Origin: Flavobacterium sp. | GTDB lineage: Bacteria; Bacteroidota; Bacteroidia; Flavobacteriales; Flavobacteriaceae | Length of the DNA: 64,000 nt | Assembly: GCF_027484205.1 (NCBI RefSeq) | Contig: NZ_JAIXUB010000015.1 | Span: 310,001 to 374,000, forward strand | Direction of reading: 5' to 3' | Shown: piece by piece, positions 40,543 through 50,658 of the stretch | Numbering within the stretch: the stretch's first letter is position 1 | Layout of the letters: each line of letters starts with the position of its first letter | Position numbers and translations under genes: made by a program | Notes under the pieces: generated by a model | Databases searched by the model: none | What the model was told of the DNA's origin: nothing | What the model saw: only the letters and a program-made list of their open reading frames with translations

Positions 40543-41595
40543 ATGCAAAACTTCAACCATAACGAACATCCACATAGAAGATACAATCCGTTGTTAGACG
40601 AATGGATTTTGGTTTCGCCACATCGCGCAAAACGTCCATGGCAAGGTCAAAACGAGAAAATTGCAGAAGACAATCGTCCAGAACACGATGCCAATTGCTA
40701 TTTGTGTTCGGGAAATGTGCGTTCTAATGGTATAAAAAATGACAATTATACTGATTGTTATGTGTTTGAAAATGATTTTTCTGCTTTGTTGCGAGATGAG
40801 GTTGATTTTGAAAATAATTCCAACAATTTATTTCAGTTAAAACCAGAACGTGGCATCAATAAAGTCATTTGTTTTTCACCAAAACATAATCTCACGTTAC
40901 CAGAAATGGAAGTTTCAGATATTGAAAAAGTGGTTAAAGTTTGGAAAGAGCAATATATCGAATTGGGAAGTCAAGATTTCATCAATTACGTTCAAATTTT
41001 TGAAAATAAAGGAAGTGTAATGGGTTGCAGCAATCCACATCCACATGGTCAAATTTGGGCACAATCTTCTTTACCAACTCAAATAGAAAAAACACAAAAA
41101 AACCTACGTTCTTACTACGATAAAAATCAATCCAGTTTGTTGAAAAATTATATTGAGCAAGAATTAAAGTTGCAAGAACGTGTTGTTATTGAGAATGAGC
41201 ATTTTGTAGTTTTAGTTCCGTTTTGGGCAACTTGGCCTTATGAAACCATGATTGTAAGCAAACGACATTTTGGAAATATCATAGCAATGACTAATGACGA
41301 AACGAAAGCATTTTCCGAGATTCTAAAAGGAATTACAGTTAAATATGATAATTTATTTGAAACGTCCTTTCCTTACTCAGCAGGAATTCATCAATCACCA
41401 ACGGATAGAGTTTCGCATCCAGAATGGCATTTCCACATGCATTTTTATCCACCATTATTGCGAAGTGCTACTGTGAAAAAATTTATGGTCGGTTACGAAA
41501 TGTTGGCTGAAGCCCAACGTGATATTTCACCCGAACAAAGTGCTAAAATTCTAAGAGACTTACCAAACCAACATTATAAAACTAAAACCAACTAA
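40543..41595 (+). CDS. galT: UDP-glucose-hexose-1-phosphate uridylyltransferase
   Basis: HRRYNPLLDEWILVSPHRAKRPWQGQ, NPHPHGQIWAQSSLP, EWHFHMHFYPPLLRS. Confidence 0.97.
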   Translation: MQNFNHNEHPHRRYNPLLDEWILVSPHRAKRPWQGQNEKIAEDNRPEHDANCYLCSGNVRSNGIKNDNYTDCYVFENDFSALLRDEVDFENNSNNLFQLKPERGINKVICFSPKHNLTLPEMEVSDIEKVVKVWKEQYIELGSQDFINYVQIFENKGSVMGCSNPHPHGQIWAQSSLPTQIEKTQKNLRSYYDKNQSSLLKNYIEQELKLQERVVIENEHFVVLVPFWATWPYETMIVSKRHFGNIIAMTNDETKAFSEILKGITVKYDNLFETSFPYSAGIHQSPTDRVSHPEWHFHMHFYPPLLRSATVKKFMVGYEMLAEAQRDISPEQSAKILRDLPNQHYKTKTN

Positions 41596-41596
41596 T

Positions 41597-43267
41597 ATGC
41601 AAACCTTAGCAACCAAAGACTATATTGTTTTCTTCCTCTATTTTATAATAATTGTAGGTTACGGATTTTGGATTTACAACCGAAAAAAGAAAGCACAAAC
41701 CAGTAGTAACGATTATTTCCTTGCCGAAGGTTCGCTAACTTGGTGGGCAATTGGAGCGTCTTTAATAGCAAGTAACATCAGTGCTGAGCAGTTTATTGGA
41801 ATGAGCGGAAGTGGTTTCAAAATGGGGTTGGCTATTGCCACTTACGAATGGATGGCAGCAATTACTCTGGTAATCGTGGCAATTTTCTTCATGCCAGTAT
41901 ATCTCAAAAACAAAATATTTACCATGCCTCAATATTTAAAGCAACGATATAATGGGAACGTTGCAATGATTATGGCTGTTTTTTGGTTGTTATTGTATGT
42001 ATTGGTAAATCTAACTTCTATTTTATATTTAGGTGCTTTAGCAATTAGTAGTATTTCAGGTTTGAATATTACTTTGTGTATGATTTTTTTGGCTGTTTTT
42101 GCAGTTATGATAACGCTTGGCGGAATGAAAGTTATTGGTTACACCGATGTTATTCAAGTGTTTTTCTTGATTTTAGGCGGATTGATTACCACATATTTAG
42201 CATTAAATTTAGTTGCAACCGAATTTGGTTCTGATGGAGTTATCAACGGATTTACAATTATGCGAGACAAGGCAGATGACCATTTTCATATGATTTTTGA
42301 TAAAACCAATCCAAATTATATGGATTTACCAGGACTTTCAGTACTAATTGGTGGAATGTTAATTATCAATTTGAATTATTGGGGTTGCAACCAATACATT
42401 ACTCAAAGAGCTTTAGGTGCCGATTTAAAAACAGCTCGTGGTGGAATTTTATTTGCCGCTTTCTTAAAATTATTGATGCCAATTATAGTTGTTTTACCAG
42501 GAATTGCCGCTTATGTTTTATATCAAAATGGACATTTTCAAACGGAAATGCTACAAGATGGAAGTGTAAATCCAGACCGAGCTTATCCTATTTTATTGAA
42601 TTTATTACCTGTTGGATTAAAAGGACTTTCGTTTGCAGCATTGACCGCAGCGATTGTAGCTTCTTTGGCAGGAAAAGCCAATAGTATAGCAACGATTTTT
42701 ACATTGGACGTTTATAAAGAAAAAATTAATGTTGAGGCAAGCGAGAAAAAATTAGTAAACATTGGAAAACTAACAATAATTACGGCAATGATTATAGCCG
42801 TTGTTGTAGCGCCATTTTTAGGAATAGATAAAAAAGGTGGTTTTCAATACATTCAAGAATATACTGGTTTTGTAAGTCCTGGCGTTTTTGCCATGTTTAT
42901 TTTGGGTTTCTTTTGGAAAAAAACTACTTCAAATGCCGCTTTGTTTGCAACGATTGGCGGATTTATTCTTTCAATCATTTTCAAATTCATGCCAGCTTTC
43001 GTTGATTTATCGTTTTTGAATCCGATGGGATTTGCGGTGCCAAATGCTAATGGCGTTTATGAAATTCCGTTTATTGATAGAATGGGATTTGTATTTTTAA
43101 TTTGCGTTATCGGAATGTACTTTATTAGTATCTATGAAACTAAAAAAGGTGTTCAAACTAATGGTCTAGAAGTCGATAAAACGATGTTCAAAATGTCACC
43201 AAGTTTCACTGTAGGAATGCTTGTGATTGTTGCAGTTACGGCAGCTTTATATACTGTTTTTTGGTAA
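41597..43267 (+). CDS. Sodium/sugar (SSS family) symporter
   Basis: SLTWWAIGASLIASNISAEQFIGMSGSGFKMGLAIATYEWMAA; multi-TM SGLT-like protein. Confidence 0.92.
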   Translation: MQTLATKDYIVFFLYFIIIVGYGFWIYNRKKKAQTSSNDYFLAEGSLTWWAIGASLIASNISAEQFIGMSGSGFKMGLAIATYEWMAAITLVIVAIFFMPVYLKNKIFTMPQYLKQRYNGNVAMIMAVFWLLLYVLVNLTSILYLGALAISSISGLNITLCMIFLAVFAVMITLGGMKVIGYTDVIQVFFLILGGLITTYLALNLVATEFGSDGVINGFTIMRDKADDHFHMIFDKTNPNYMDLPGLSVLIGGMLIINLNYWGCNQYITQRALGADLKTARGGILFAAFLKLLMPIIVVLPGIAAYVLYQNGHFQTEMLQDGSVNPDRAYPILLNLLPVGLKGLSFAALTAAIVASLAGKANSIATIFTLDVYKEKINVEASEKKLVNIGKLTIITAMIIAVVVAPFLGIDKKGGFQYIQEYTGFVSPGVFAMFILGFFWKKTTSNAALFATIGGFILSIIFKFMPAFVDLSFLNPMGFAVPNANGVYEIPFIDRMGFVFLICVIGMYFISIYETKKGVQTNGLEVDKTMFKMSPSFTVGMLVIVAVTAALYTVFW

Positions 43268-43272
43268 AAATA

Positions 43273-43713
43273 TTATAAGTTTTTAATCACATAAGTAACG
43301 ATTCCCCAAATTATCAACTCATTTTCGTCAGTGACTTTTATGGGTTGATAATTTTTATTTTCAGGCATTAAATACATGCAATCTTCTTCGGTTTTAATTC
43401 GTTTTACGGTAAATTCACCATCGATGAAACAAACCGCAATTTTATTGTTTTGAGGTTCTAAACTTCGGTCAACTACAAGAATATCTTTATTGTTTATTCC
43501 GGCATTTATCATAGAATTTCCATTAACTTTTATGTAAAAAGTTGATAATGGATTTTTACACAATTCTTTATTCAAATCGATGCCACTTTCCATAAAATCG
43601 GTTGCTGGTGATGGAAATCCAGCAGAAACGCCTTCTTTTATGTAAGGTATTTTCAATTCGCTTTCTAAATCAGGACGGAAGAAAGTTAAAGAAGGTTCTT
43701 TTTTTAGTGACAT
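43273..43713 (-). CDS. umuD: LexA/S24-family translesion polymerase accessory protein (UmuD-like)
   Basis: AGFPSPATDFMESGIDLN cleavage region; VNGNSMINAGI Ser and FTVKRIK Lys catalytic motifs. Confidence 0.92.
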   Translation of the reverse strand: MSLKKEPSLTFFRPDLESELKIPYIKEGVSAGFPSPATDFMESGIDLNKELCKNPLSTFYIKVNGNSMINAGINNKDILVVDRSLEPQNNKIAVCFIDGEFTVKRIKTEEDCMYLMPENKNYQPIKVTDENELIIWGIVTYVIKNL

Positions 43714-44978
43714 TTTATTTCTAGAATTTCGTTAAATCTTGTGGTATATCTTGGTGATAAATGATTTTGTTTCATATTCCAAGTGAGATTCAAATTTTGT
43801 GTTCCTAACTTTACTTTTCGATCTCCAATTTTAGCATTTAAAAAATCCATTGCTTTCATGATTGCCAAATGCTTCGGATTTTCTTCTTCAAACAACTGAA
43901 GCTGTTTTTTATCTTCATCAATTAATTCGGTAACTATTACACCAGCTTTTTTGAATTTAATTCCTTCATTGCCTTTGTACAAATCTTTCAACATGGATAT
44001 GGCAACATTTGAAATTGTTAAAGTTGAATTTGTTGCATAGGGTAAAGTCACAGCTTTATTGAAATAATATTTTTGAGATTCATATTTGTGTTTATCAATG
44101 ACTAACATTACAATTATCGTTTGACAGCACGATTTTTGTTTGCGTAATTTTTCGGCACAAACCGCTGAAAAGGTAGCCACGCGTTCTCGTAAATCATCAA
44201 ATTCTGAAATCTGTTTTGGAAAACTTCTTGTTGTTGCAATACTTTTCTTTTGTTCCCGAATGGGTTCTAAATCTAAAACCGATTTTCCTTCTAATTCATA
44301 TTTCAATCGCATGCCAATAACGCCCATTTCTTTTCTTATCCAAGCTTCGTGTTGAGGTTTGGTAAAATCGTAAGCAGTGAGAATATTGTGCGCCATCATT
44401 TTTTTTCTCAATCGGAAACCAATTCCCCAAACGTCTTCAATTTTGGTCCATTTTAAAGCTTTGATGCGTTTCTCTTCGGTATCAATTACATAAATTCCTT
44501 GTGTCCTGTCTTGAAATTTTTTAGCAATTCTGTTGGCTACTTTTGATAGTGCTTTGGTTGGAGCAAATCCAACGCAAACGGGAATTCCAACCCATTTTTG
44601 TACCCGTTTTTTCATCTGAATACCATAATCATGATAATCAGAAATTGACATTCCGTCAAAGTTTAGAAAAGCTTCATCGATGCTGTAAATTTCTACATTA
44701 GGCGTAAAACCTTCAAGAATTTTCATCACACGATTACTCAAATCGCCATACAGTGGATAATTAGAAGAAAATACTTTAACATTTTTCTCTTTAATCAATT
44801 CACGAATTTTAAATTCTGGTGCGCCCATTGGAATACCAACTTCTTTAGCTTCGTTACTTCTAGAGATGACACAACCGTCATTATTAGACAAAATAGCAAC
44901 CGGTTTTCCATTATATTGAGGTTGGAAAACACGTTCGCACGAAGCATAAAAATTGTTACAATCGACTAAAGCATACAT
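43704..44978 (-). CDS. umuC: Y-family DNA polymerase (UmuC-like)
   Basis: MYALVDCNNFYASCERVFQP, VLSNNDGCVISRSNEAK, YSIDEAFLNFDG. Confidence 0.96.
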   Translation of the reverse strand: MYALVDCNNFYASCERVFQPQYNGKPVAILSNNDGCVISRSNEAKEVGIPMGAPEFKIRELIKEKNVKVFSSNYPLYGDLSNRVMKILEGFTPNVEIYSIDEAFLNFDGMSISDYHDYGIQMKKRVQKWVGIPVCVGFAPTKALSKVANRIAKKFQDRTQGIYVIDTEEKRIKALKWTKIEDVWGIGFRLRKKMMAHNILTAYDFTKPQHEAWIRKEMGVIGMRLKYELEGKSVLDLEPIREQKKSIATTRSFPKQISEFDDLRERVATFSAVCAEKLRKQKSCCQTIIVMLVIDKHKYESQKYYFNKAVTLPYATNSTLTISNVAISMLKDLYKGNEGIKFKKAGVIVTELIDEDKKQLQLFEEENPKHLAIMKAMDFLNAKIGDRKVKLGTQNLNLTWNMKQNHLSPRYTTRFNEILEIKCH

Positions 44979-45036
44979 AGTACAAAATTAGTCAATAATT
45001 AAATTTCACAATTGTTAAATAGTTGGATTGTTGATA

Positions 45037-45069
45037 AATAAAAACCCAACAACTTTCGTCATCGGGTTT
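45037..45069. terminator. Terminator-like hairpin, first copy of flanking repeat
   Basis: aataaaaacccaacaactttcgtcatcgggttt. Confidence 0.7.
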
Positions 45070-45074
45070 AAAGA

Positions 45075-46511
45075 TTAAGCTTTAAATTTTCTAAAAGATT
45101 GAATCATTTCATAAATGCCAAAAGCAATTACAATTTTCCCAAAAATAAAAATTAACCAACTTAAAGGATTTGTCAAGTAAACTCTATCAGTTTCTAATGG
45201 ATTATAAAAATCAGTAACTAAGAAAAATCTAAATAAACCAGAGATAAAATGAGTCCAATTGTCCAAATTTAAAATTTCAACAGTATGATTATAATTTTCA
45301 ATTATATAAAAAAGAAAATATATGGAGAATCCCCAAAACAAAGTGAATTTTAATGCTCTTTTCCAATCTGTTCCATATTCTGAAACCACATCGCTTATCC
45401 ATAAAACAAAAGCATCTCTTTTTAATTGTTCAGGTTCTCTTATGCGATGATTCAGATGGTCTTTATCTTTTTCAAACTCTCTTAATTGTTTTCTTATATC
45501 TTCTCTATATGCATTAAATTCATATACCCTAAATTTATTATAGTCAATTTTATTTTCAGCTTTCTGAAGTTGTAATTTAATAGTTCGAATAGTCCTTCGG
45601 TTACAATTATATATTTGTTTAATTTGAATATCATCAAAGTTTGCTTGTTTCTCAAAAATTGTTCTGTCTATATCTACAATATCAAAATAGGTTTCTTGTA
45701 AAGATACAATGTCATTAAATTTTATGTTGTTAAATGATATTTTATGAATTCTAGATTTATTAAAACTTACTTGACTTAAAAATTCGCAATCATCAAATCG
45801 TAATATTGTTTTTATTTCATCACCAGTGTTTTCTATTTTAGTTACATTCAAAAACTTACAATTCGCAAAGTGTGTATCATTATTAAATTTAGATTCAAAA
45901 AAACTAGAGTAATTAAATTCACATCTATTAAAAAAAGCAGAATTATTTATATGATTAAATGTATTTCCAAAATAATCAAAATGACTTTTAAAGTAACAAT
46001 GAGAAAACAAAACTTGATTTAAATTGCATCTTACAATAGATACATTTTCTGAGAAATTTGAATTAATTAGTTGGATTTTTGAGAATTCATTAAAAATTAT
46101 ATTTTCAAAATCTAAATTTTTTATTTCTGACAAATCAATTTTTAAATTTCCCTTTCTAAAAACATTTTCCTCACTAAAATTTATCTCCAAAATATTGCAA
46201 TTTCTTATAATTACATATTCGCAATCAAATTGATTTGACACAAAATAAAGGCTCTGAAAAGTACAATCTCCTATGAATAAGTCTGTTAAAAAAGTGCAAT
46301 TTTTGAATGTAATGTAGTTGGAGTATTTATCTTTATTTTTATAAAAGCTAAATCTCTTTCCAGAAAAAATTATATTTTCGAAGACGAAATCATTCTTGAT
46401 CTCGCCTAAATCAATATTAGTAAATTTGTCAAATTCAATTTTACAATTTGAAATTGATTTTTCTTTTGAATATATGATACTTTTAAATTCAAGTTCATCA
46501 ATAATTTTCAT
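45075..46511 (-). CDS. Pentapeptide-repeat-like protein with C-terminal transmembrane segments
   Basis: Repeating F/L-rich units (FENIIFSGKRFSFY, FKNCTFLTDLFIGDCTFQSLYF, FDDCEFLSQVSF); basic linker then two or more TM helices. Confidence 0.7.
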   Translation of the reverse strand: MKIIDELEFKSIIYSKEKSISNCKIEFDKFTNIDLGEIKNDFVFENIIFSGKRFSFYKNKDKYSNYITFKNCTFLTDLFIGDCTFQSLYFVSNQFDCEYVIIRNCNILEINFSEENVFRKGNLKIDLSEIKNLDFENIIFNEFSKIQLINSNFSENVSIVRCNLNQVLFSHCYFKSHFDYFGNTFNHINNSAFFNRCEFNYSSFFESKFNNDTHFANCKFLNVTKIENTGDEIKTILRFDDCEFLSQVSFNKSRIHKISFNNIKFNDIVSLQETYFDIVDIDRTIFEKQANFDDIQIKQIYNCNRRTIRTIKLQLQKAENKIDYNKFRVYEFNAYREDIRKQLREFEKDKDHLNHRIREPEQLKRDAFVLWISDVVSEYGTDWKRALKFTLFWGFSIYFLFYIIENYNHTVEILNLDNWTHFISGLFRFFLVTDFYNPLETDRVYLTNPLSWLIFIFGKIVIAFGIYEMIQSFRKFKA

Positions 46512-46536
46512 CTATTTCTAATTTATCCAAATATAA

Positions 46537-46570
46537 ATAAAAAACCCAACAACTTTTAGTCATTGGGTTT
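46537..46570. terminator. Terminator-like hairpin, second copy of flanking repeat
   Basis: ataaaaaacccaacaacttttagtcattgggttt, nearly identical to 45037-45069. Confidence 0.7.
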
Positions 46571-46616
46571 CTTAATATTTTAAACTTTGTACTTCGTAAA
46601 TTGTACCTCGTACTTT

Positions 46617-48413
46617 CTAATCATTCAACTTCAAAACAGCCATAAACGCTTCTTGCGGAATTTCAACATTTCCTACTTGACGCATACGTTTTTTACCTTT
46701 TTTCTGTTTTTCAAGAAGTTTTCTTTTACGAGAAATATCTCCACCGTAACATTTTGCGGTAACGTCTTTACGTAATGCTTTTATAGTTTCGCGTGCAATA
46801 ATTTTAGCACCAATTGCCGCTTGAATTGGAATATCAAATTGCTGTCTTGGTATTAATTCACGTAATTTTTCAGTCATTTTTTTACCAATATTGTACGCGT
46901 TATCTTCGTGAATCAATGCAGAAAGTGCATCAACCGTTTGTCCGTTTAATAAAACGTCTAGTTTTACTAATTTAGAAGTTCGCATTCCTATTGGAGAATA
47001 ATCAAATGAGGCATAACCTTTAGAAACCGTTTTCAATCGATCATAAAAATCGAATACAATTTCTGCTAATGGCATGTCAAAATTCAATTCTACTCTTTCC
47101 GTTGTCAAATACGTTTGATTAGTAATTTGACCACGTTTTTCTATACATAAACTCATTACGTTACCCACAAAATCAGATTTTGTAATGATGGTTGCTTTTA
47201 TAAATGGTTCTTCCACTCGATCTAAACGTGAAGGTTCAGGCAAGTCAGAAGGATTGTTTACTACAAATGATGTTTCAGGATCTTTTTTAGTGTAAGCCAA
47301 ATACGAAACGTTAGGAACAGTAGTAATTACTGTCATATCGAATTCACGTTCCAAACGCTCTTGAATAATTTCCATGTGCAACATTCCCAAGAATCCGCAA
47401 CGGAAACCGAAACCTAAAGCAGCCGAACTTTCTGCTACAAATACTAATGAAGCATCATTCAATTGCAGTTTTTCCATTGAAGCACGCAAATCTTCATAAT
47501 CTTCAGTATCAACAGGATAAATTCCGGCGAAAACCATTGGTTTAACATCTTCAAATCCTGTAATCATATTGGTAGTTGGTGTTTTAGCATCGGTAATAGT
47601 ATCACCAACTTTTACTTCTTTAGCTTCTTTAATTCCAGAAATTAAATAACCAACATCACCAGCAGAAATAACATTTTTTGGAACCTGATTTAGTTTTAAA
47701 GTTCCTACTTCATCGGCAAAATATTCATTGTCAGTTGCCATGAATTTAATTTTTTGACCTTTACGGATTTCGCCGTTTTTCACTCTAAAAATTACTTCAA
47801 TTCCACGAAAAGGATTGTAAACAGAATCAAATATTAAGGCTTGCAACGGTTCATCAACAACACCTTTTGGTGCAGGAATTTTTTCAATAATGGCAGCCAA
47901 AATATTTTCGACACCAAAACCTGTTTTACCCGAAGCATGAATAATATCTTCTAATTTACAACCTAATAAATCGATAATATCGTCGCTAACTTCTTCAGGA
48001 TTAGCACTTGGTAAATCTACTTTATTTAAAACGGGAATAATTTCCAAGTCGTTTTCTAAAGCCAAATATAAATTAGAAATTGTTTGTGCTTGAATACTTT
48101 GTGCGGCATCAACAATCAATAATGCGCCTTCGCAAGCTGCAATTGAGCGAGAAACTTCATACGAAAAATCTACGTGTCCTGGAGTATCAATAAGGTTTAA
48201 GATATAATCTTCACCTTTATATTTATATTCCATTTGAATGGCGTGACTTTTTATGGTAATTCCACGTTCGCGCTCTAAGTCCATGTTGTCAAGCAATTGC
48301 GCTTTTTCTTCACGAGCTGTAACGGTTTGTGTTGCACCAAGAAGTCGGTCAGCAAGTGTACTTTTTCCGTGGTCAATATGTGCAATAATGCAAAAATTTC
48401 TAATGTGTTTCAT
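46617..48413 (-). CDS. lepA: Elongation factor 4
   Basis: [65 protein letters not shown]. Confidence 0.98.
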   Translation of the reverse strand: MKHIRNFCIIAHIDHGKSTLADRLLGATQTVTAREEKAQLLDNMDLERERGITIKSHAIQMEYKYKGEDYILNLIDTPGHVDFSYEVSRSIAACEGALLIVDAAQSIQAQTISNLYLALENDLEIIPVLNKVDLPSANPEEVSDDIIDLLGCKLEDIIHASGKTGFGVENILAAIIEKIPAPKGVVDEPLQALIFDSVYNPFRGIEVIFRVKNGEIRKGQKIKFMATDNEYFADEVGTLKLNQVPKNVISAGDVGYLISGIKEAKEVKVGDTITDAKTPTTNMITGFEDVKPMVFAGIYPVDTEDYEDLRASMEKLQLNDASLVFVAESSAALGFGFRCGFLGMLHMEIIQERLEREFDMTVITTVPNVSYLAYTKKDPETSFVVNNPSDLPEPSRLDRVEEPFIKATIITKSDFVGNVMSLCIEKRGQITNQTYLTTERVELNFDMPLAEIVFDFYDRLKTVSKGYASFDYSPIGMRTSKLVKLDVLLNGQTVDALSALIHEDNAYNIGKKMTEKLRELIPRQQFDIPIQAAIGAKIIARETIKALRKDVTAKCYGGDISRKRKLLEKQKKGKKRMRQVGNVEIPQEAFMAVLKLND

Positions 48414-48438
48414 GCTTCAATTTCAATATCAAGTTCAA

Positions 48439-48454
48439 TCCCGAAACTTCGGGG
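48439..48454. repeat. CCCGAA-AC-TTCGGG palindrome upstream of lepA
   Basis: tcccgaaacttcgggg; same core as the intragenic copy in bioF at 7825-7840. Confidence 0.7.
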
Positions 48455-48558
48455 CAATAGCAATTCTAATGCAATTAATCTGCAAATATAAGCTAAAGTT
48501 TAGATTATAATGATATGTTTTTGAATCATAATATGGATTAAAGTTGAAACAAAGCCGT

Positions 48559-49638
48559 TTATTTTTTCAAATCGGTAATTGTACTTTTTTCGCCTTTACT
48601 TATTAAATACAATTGTTCTGACATTTCATAGAGATTTGTTGCGCTGGTATTACTAAAAACGATGATGCTTTTGTTGTCATCGAGCGTATGAATCCAATTG
48701 GTATTAGAACCAAGAATTCCGCCTGGACGATACACAAATTTAGTATTAAAAATACCATAACCATCGGCAAACCAAAATCCAAACGCCACATTTTCAAGTG
48801 CTCTGTTTGGCGCAATCATTAGTTCGGTAGTTTTTTTAGAAAGCAATTTATAGTTGAAAATACCGCTATCAAATTTTAATAAATCTTCCACAGTCGAATA
48901 CATAGAACCCGATCCAAAAAAGTTTTCTATATAATAAGGTTCGTCATTTTTGAATTCATTTGTTTTTTCATCTAAAGTATAAGAATCCACTAATCCCGAA
49001 ATAATATCAGTTGATTTTAACATATTGGTATTTTGCATTTGAAGCGGTTTTAGAATTTTTTCTTCCAAATTTTTTTCAAATGATTTTCCAGTTATGTTTT
49101 CGATAATTTTATGCAAAATCATGTAGTCACCATTATTATACGCGCTTTTTTTCCCTGGAATTGTATCTAATTTATTGCTACAATAAGTGTCAATATAGTC
49201 ATCAATAGACAACGGTAATTGGTAGGTTTTCAATTCAAGTTTTTCGGCAAGATTTGGAATTGCAGAACTGTAGGTAAGTAAATTTTCAATGGTAACTTTG
49301 TCTTTTGCTTCGCCTTTGTAATTTGGGAAATACGTTCCAAAAGTCGCTTTTAAATCAAGTTTTCCTTCTTGGTAAAGTTGCAAAATTAAAACAGCAGTAA
49401 ACGTTTTTGTTATCGATAAAATTTTGAATTTAGAATCGGCTTTTATGACATTATCCAATTGTCTATTAGCAATTCCAGTTCCGGTCAAGAAGTCGATTTT
49501 GCCATTAGTAGCTACTAAAACGGTTCCGTTAAAGTTTTTTTGCGAATGATAATAATTTATGACTTCGGTATATTTTTCTGTTTGCGCAAAACTGATTTGG
49601 CAAACTATAATTAGTATAATTGATAGAATTTTTTTCAT
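48559..49638 (-). CDS. Serine hydrolase, beta-lactamase class C-like family
   Basis: FKILSITKTFTAVLILQLYQEGKLDL (SxxK), YNNGDYMILHKII (YxN-like). Confidence 0.85.
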   Translation of the reverse strand: MKKILSIILIIVCQISFAQTEKYTEVINYYHSQKNFNGTVLVATNGKIDFLTGTGIANRQLDNVIKADSKFKILSITKTFTAVLILQLYQEGKLDLKATFGTYFPNYKGEAKDKVTIENLLTYSSAIPNLAEKLELKTYQLPLSIDDYIDTYCSNKLDTIPGKKSAYNNGDYMILHKIIENITGKSFEKNLEEKILKPLQMQNTNMLKSTDIISGLVDSYTLDEKTNEFKNDEPYYIENFFGSGSMYSTVEDLLKFDSGIFNYKLLSKKTTELMIAPNRALENVAFGFWFADGYGIFNTKFVYRPGGILGSNTNWIHTLDDNKSIIVFSNTSATNLYEMSEQLYLISKGEKSTITDLKK

Positions 49639-49695
49639 ATATGTAAAATTTATTTGTTAGCGGTCATATATTGTATCGCCTTTTTATTTATTGGG

Positions 49696-49717
49696 GTTTG
49701 CGTGAGCAAACTTTTTT
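49696..49717. terminator. Small hairpin with T tract
   Basis: GTTTGC gtga GCAAAC TTTTTT, itself within ATCGCC...GGCGAT. Confidence 0.45.
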
Positions 49718-49772
49718 GTTAATGGCGATTTCATAATTTAGTTTTAAAATTGTTCTCTAAACTACTGATTTT

Positions 49773-50132
49773 TTATCTTTTATTGAATTTTGCATTAAAA
49801 AAAGTGGTGTCCTTTTCAGAAAATAAGATTCTTCGGTTGTCTTCATTTTGAAATTCGAACGTATCGTTGACCACAAATTTTACTTCTGTAAATTTATAGC
49901 CGGTTTCTCCAGTAATTATTATTTGAAACAAACTGTCCTTTTTAATTTCCTTCATTTCGGTGTCGTAATCCCAAGACAAAGGTTTGTCGTTTCCTCGAAT
50001 TCCGACTTTTTTCACGTTTTTAATTTCCGAAGTATCTAATGTGAAAACGACAGTTTTTTTATAGGTTTTCTGAACGCAACTTGTTACCAATAAAGAAAAT
50101 ACAATTGCAGTTATTGTTACTATATTTTTCAT
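49773..50132 (-). CDS. Hypothetical lipoprotein
   Basis: MKNIVTITAIVFSLLVTSCVQKTYKK lipobox. Confidence 0.6.
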   Translation of the reverse strand: MKNIVTITAIVFSLLVTSCVQKTYKKTVVFTLDTSEIKNVKKVGIRGNDKPLSWDYDTEMKEIKKDSLFQIIITGETGYKFTEVKFVVNDTFEFQNEDNRRILFSEKDTTFFNAKFNKR

Positions 50133-50133
50133 A

Positions 50134-50616
50134 TTATGCTTTATTTTTAGTTAGTAAATAATCCATTCCAAATCGTCCTGAACCTATAATTAAATAGAAC
50201 ATGGCAACCCAAAGAAATCCCATTGCAGCAAGACAATTCCATAATCCATTTTGTATTTGTTGCATAAAAATGGCAACTAACATGGTGCAAATAATAAGGA
50301 ATGATGTTATCTTTGTTTGAAGTCCGAATAGTAAAAATAGTCCGCCAACAGCTTCTGCAAATGCGCCCATCCAAGCAAAAAACGCTGGAGCGATGGCGAA
50401 AATTCCACCATAACTAGCCACATCATTTGGAAACCAAAAAGCCACTTCAAACAATCCTAAATTATTATCGACTGGCGACCATGGCATTCCAAATTTAGAT
50501 GCGCCAAAATCGAAGGCAAGCAAGTAACCACAAACGATTCGTGGAATAGTTAAAAATAAATCTTGAGACCAATGAGGTAACAAAATGGGTTTTGTGATTT
50601 TAGATAGTAGTTTCAT
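50134..50616 (-). CDS. DoxX-like membrane protein
   Basis: Four TM segments; RIVCGYLLAFDFGASKFG, FAWMGAFAEAVGGLFLLFGLQTKITSFLIICTMLVAIF. Confidence 0.78.
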   Translation of the reverse strand: MKLLSKITKPILLPHWSQDLFLTIPRIVCGYLLAFDFGASKFGMPWSPVDNNLGLFEVAFWFPNDVASYGGIFAIAPAFFAWMGAFAEAVGGLFLLFGLQTKITSFLIICTMLVAIFMQQIQNGLWNCLAAMGFLWVAMFYLIIGSGRFGMDYLLTKNKA

Positions 50617-50658
50617 AGTTTTTGAAATTGAAATTGATTTTTGATTATGATTGAAACT

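Noticed and set aside
42379-42684. 101-aa alternate-frame ORF inside the SSS symporter
   Set aside because: Out-of-frame overlap in a conserved membrane protein gene; composition not protein-like.
45075-46511. Calling this ORF a defence gene outright
   Set aside because: Pentapeptide-like repeats plus TM segments are suggestive only; no nuclease, ATPase or reverse transcriptase partner is adjacent, so it is kept as an inference.
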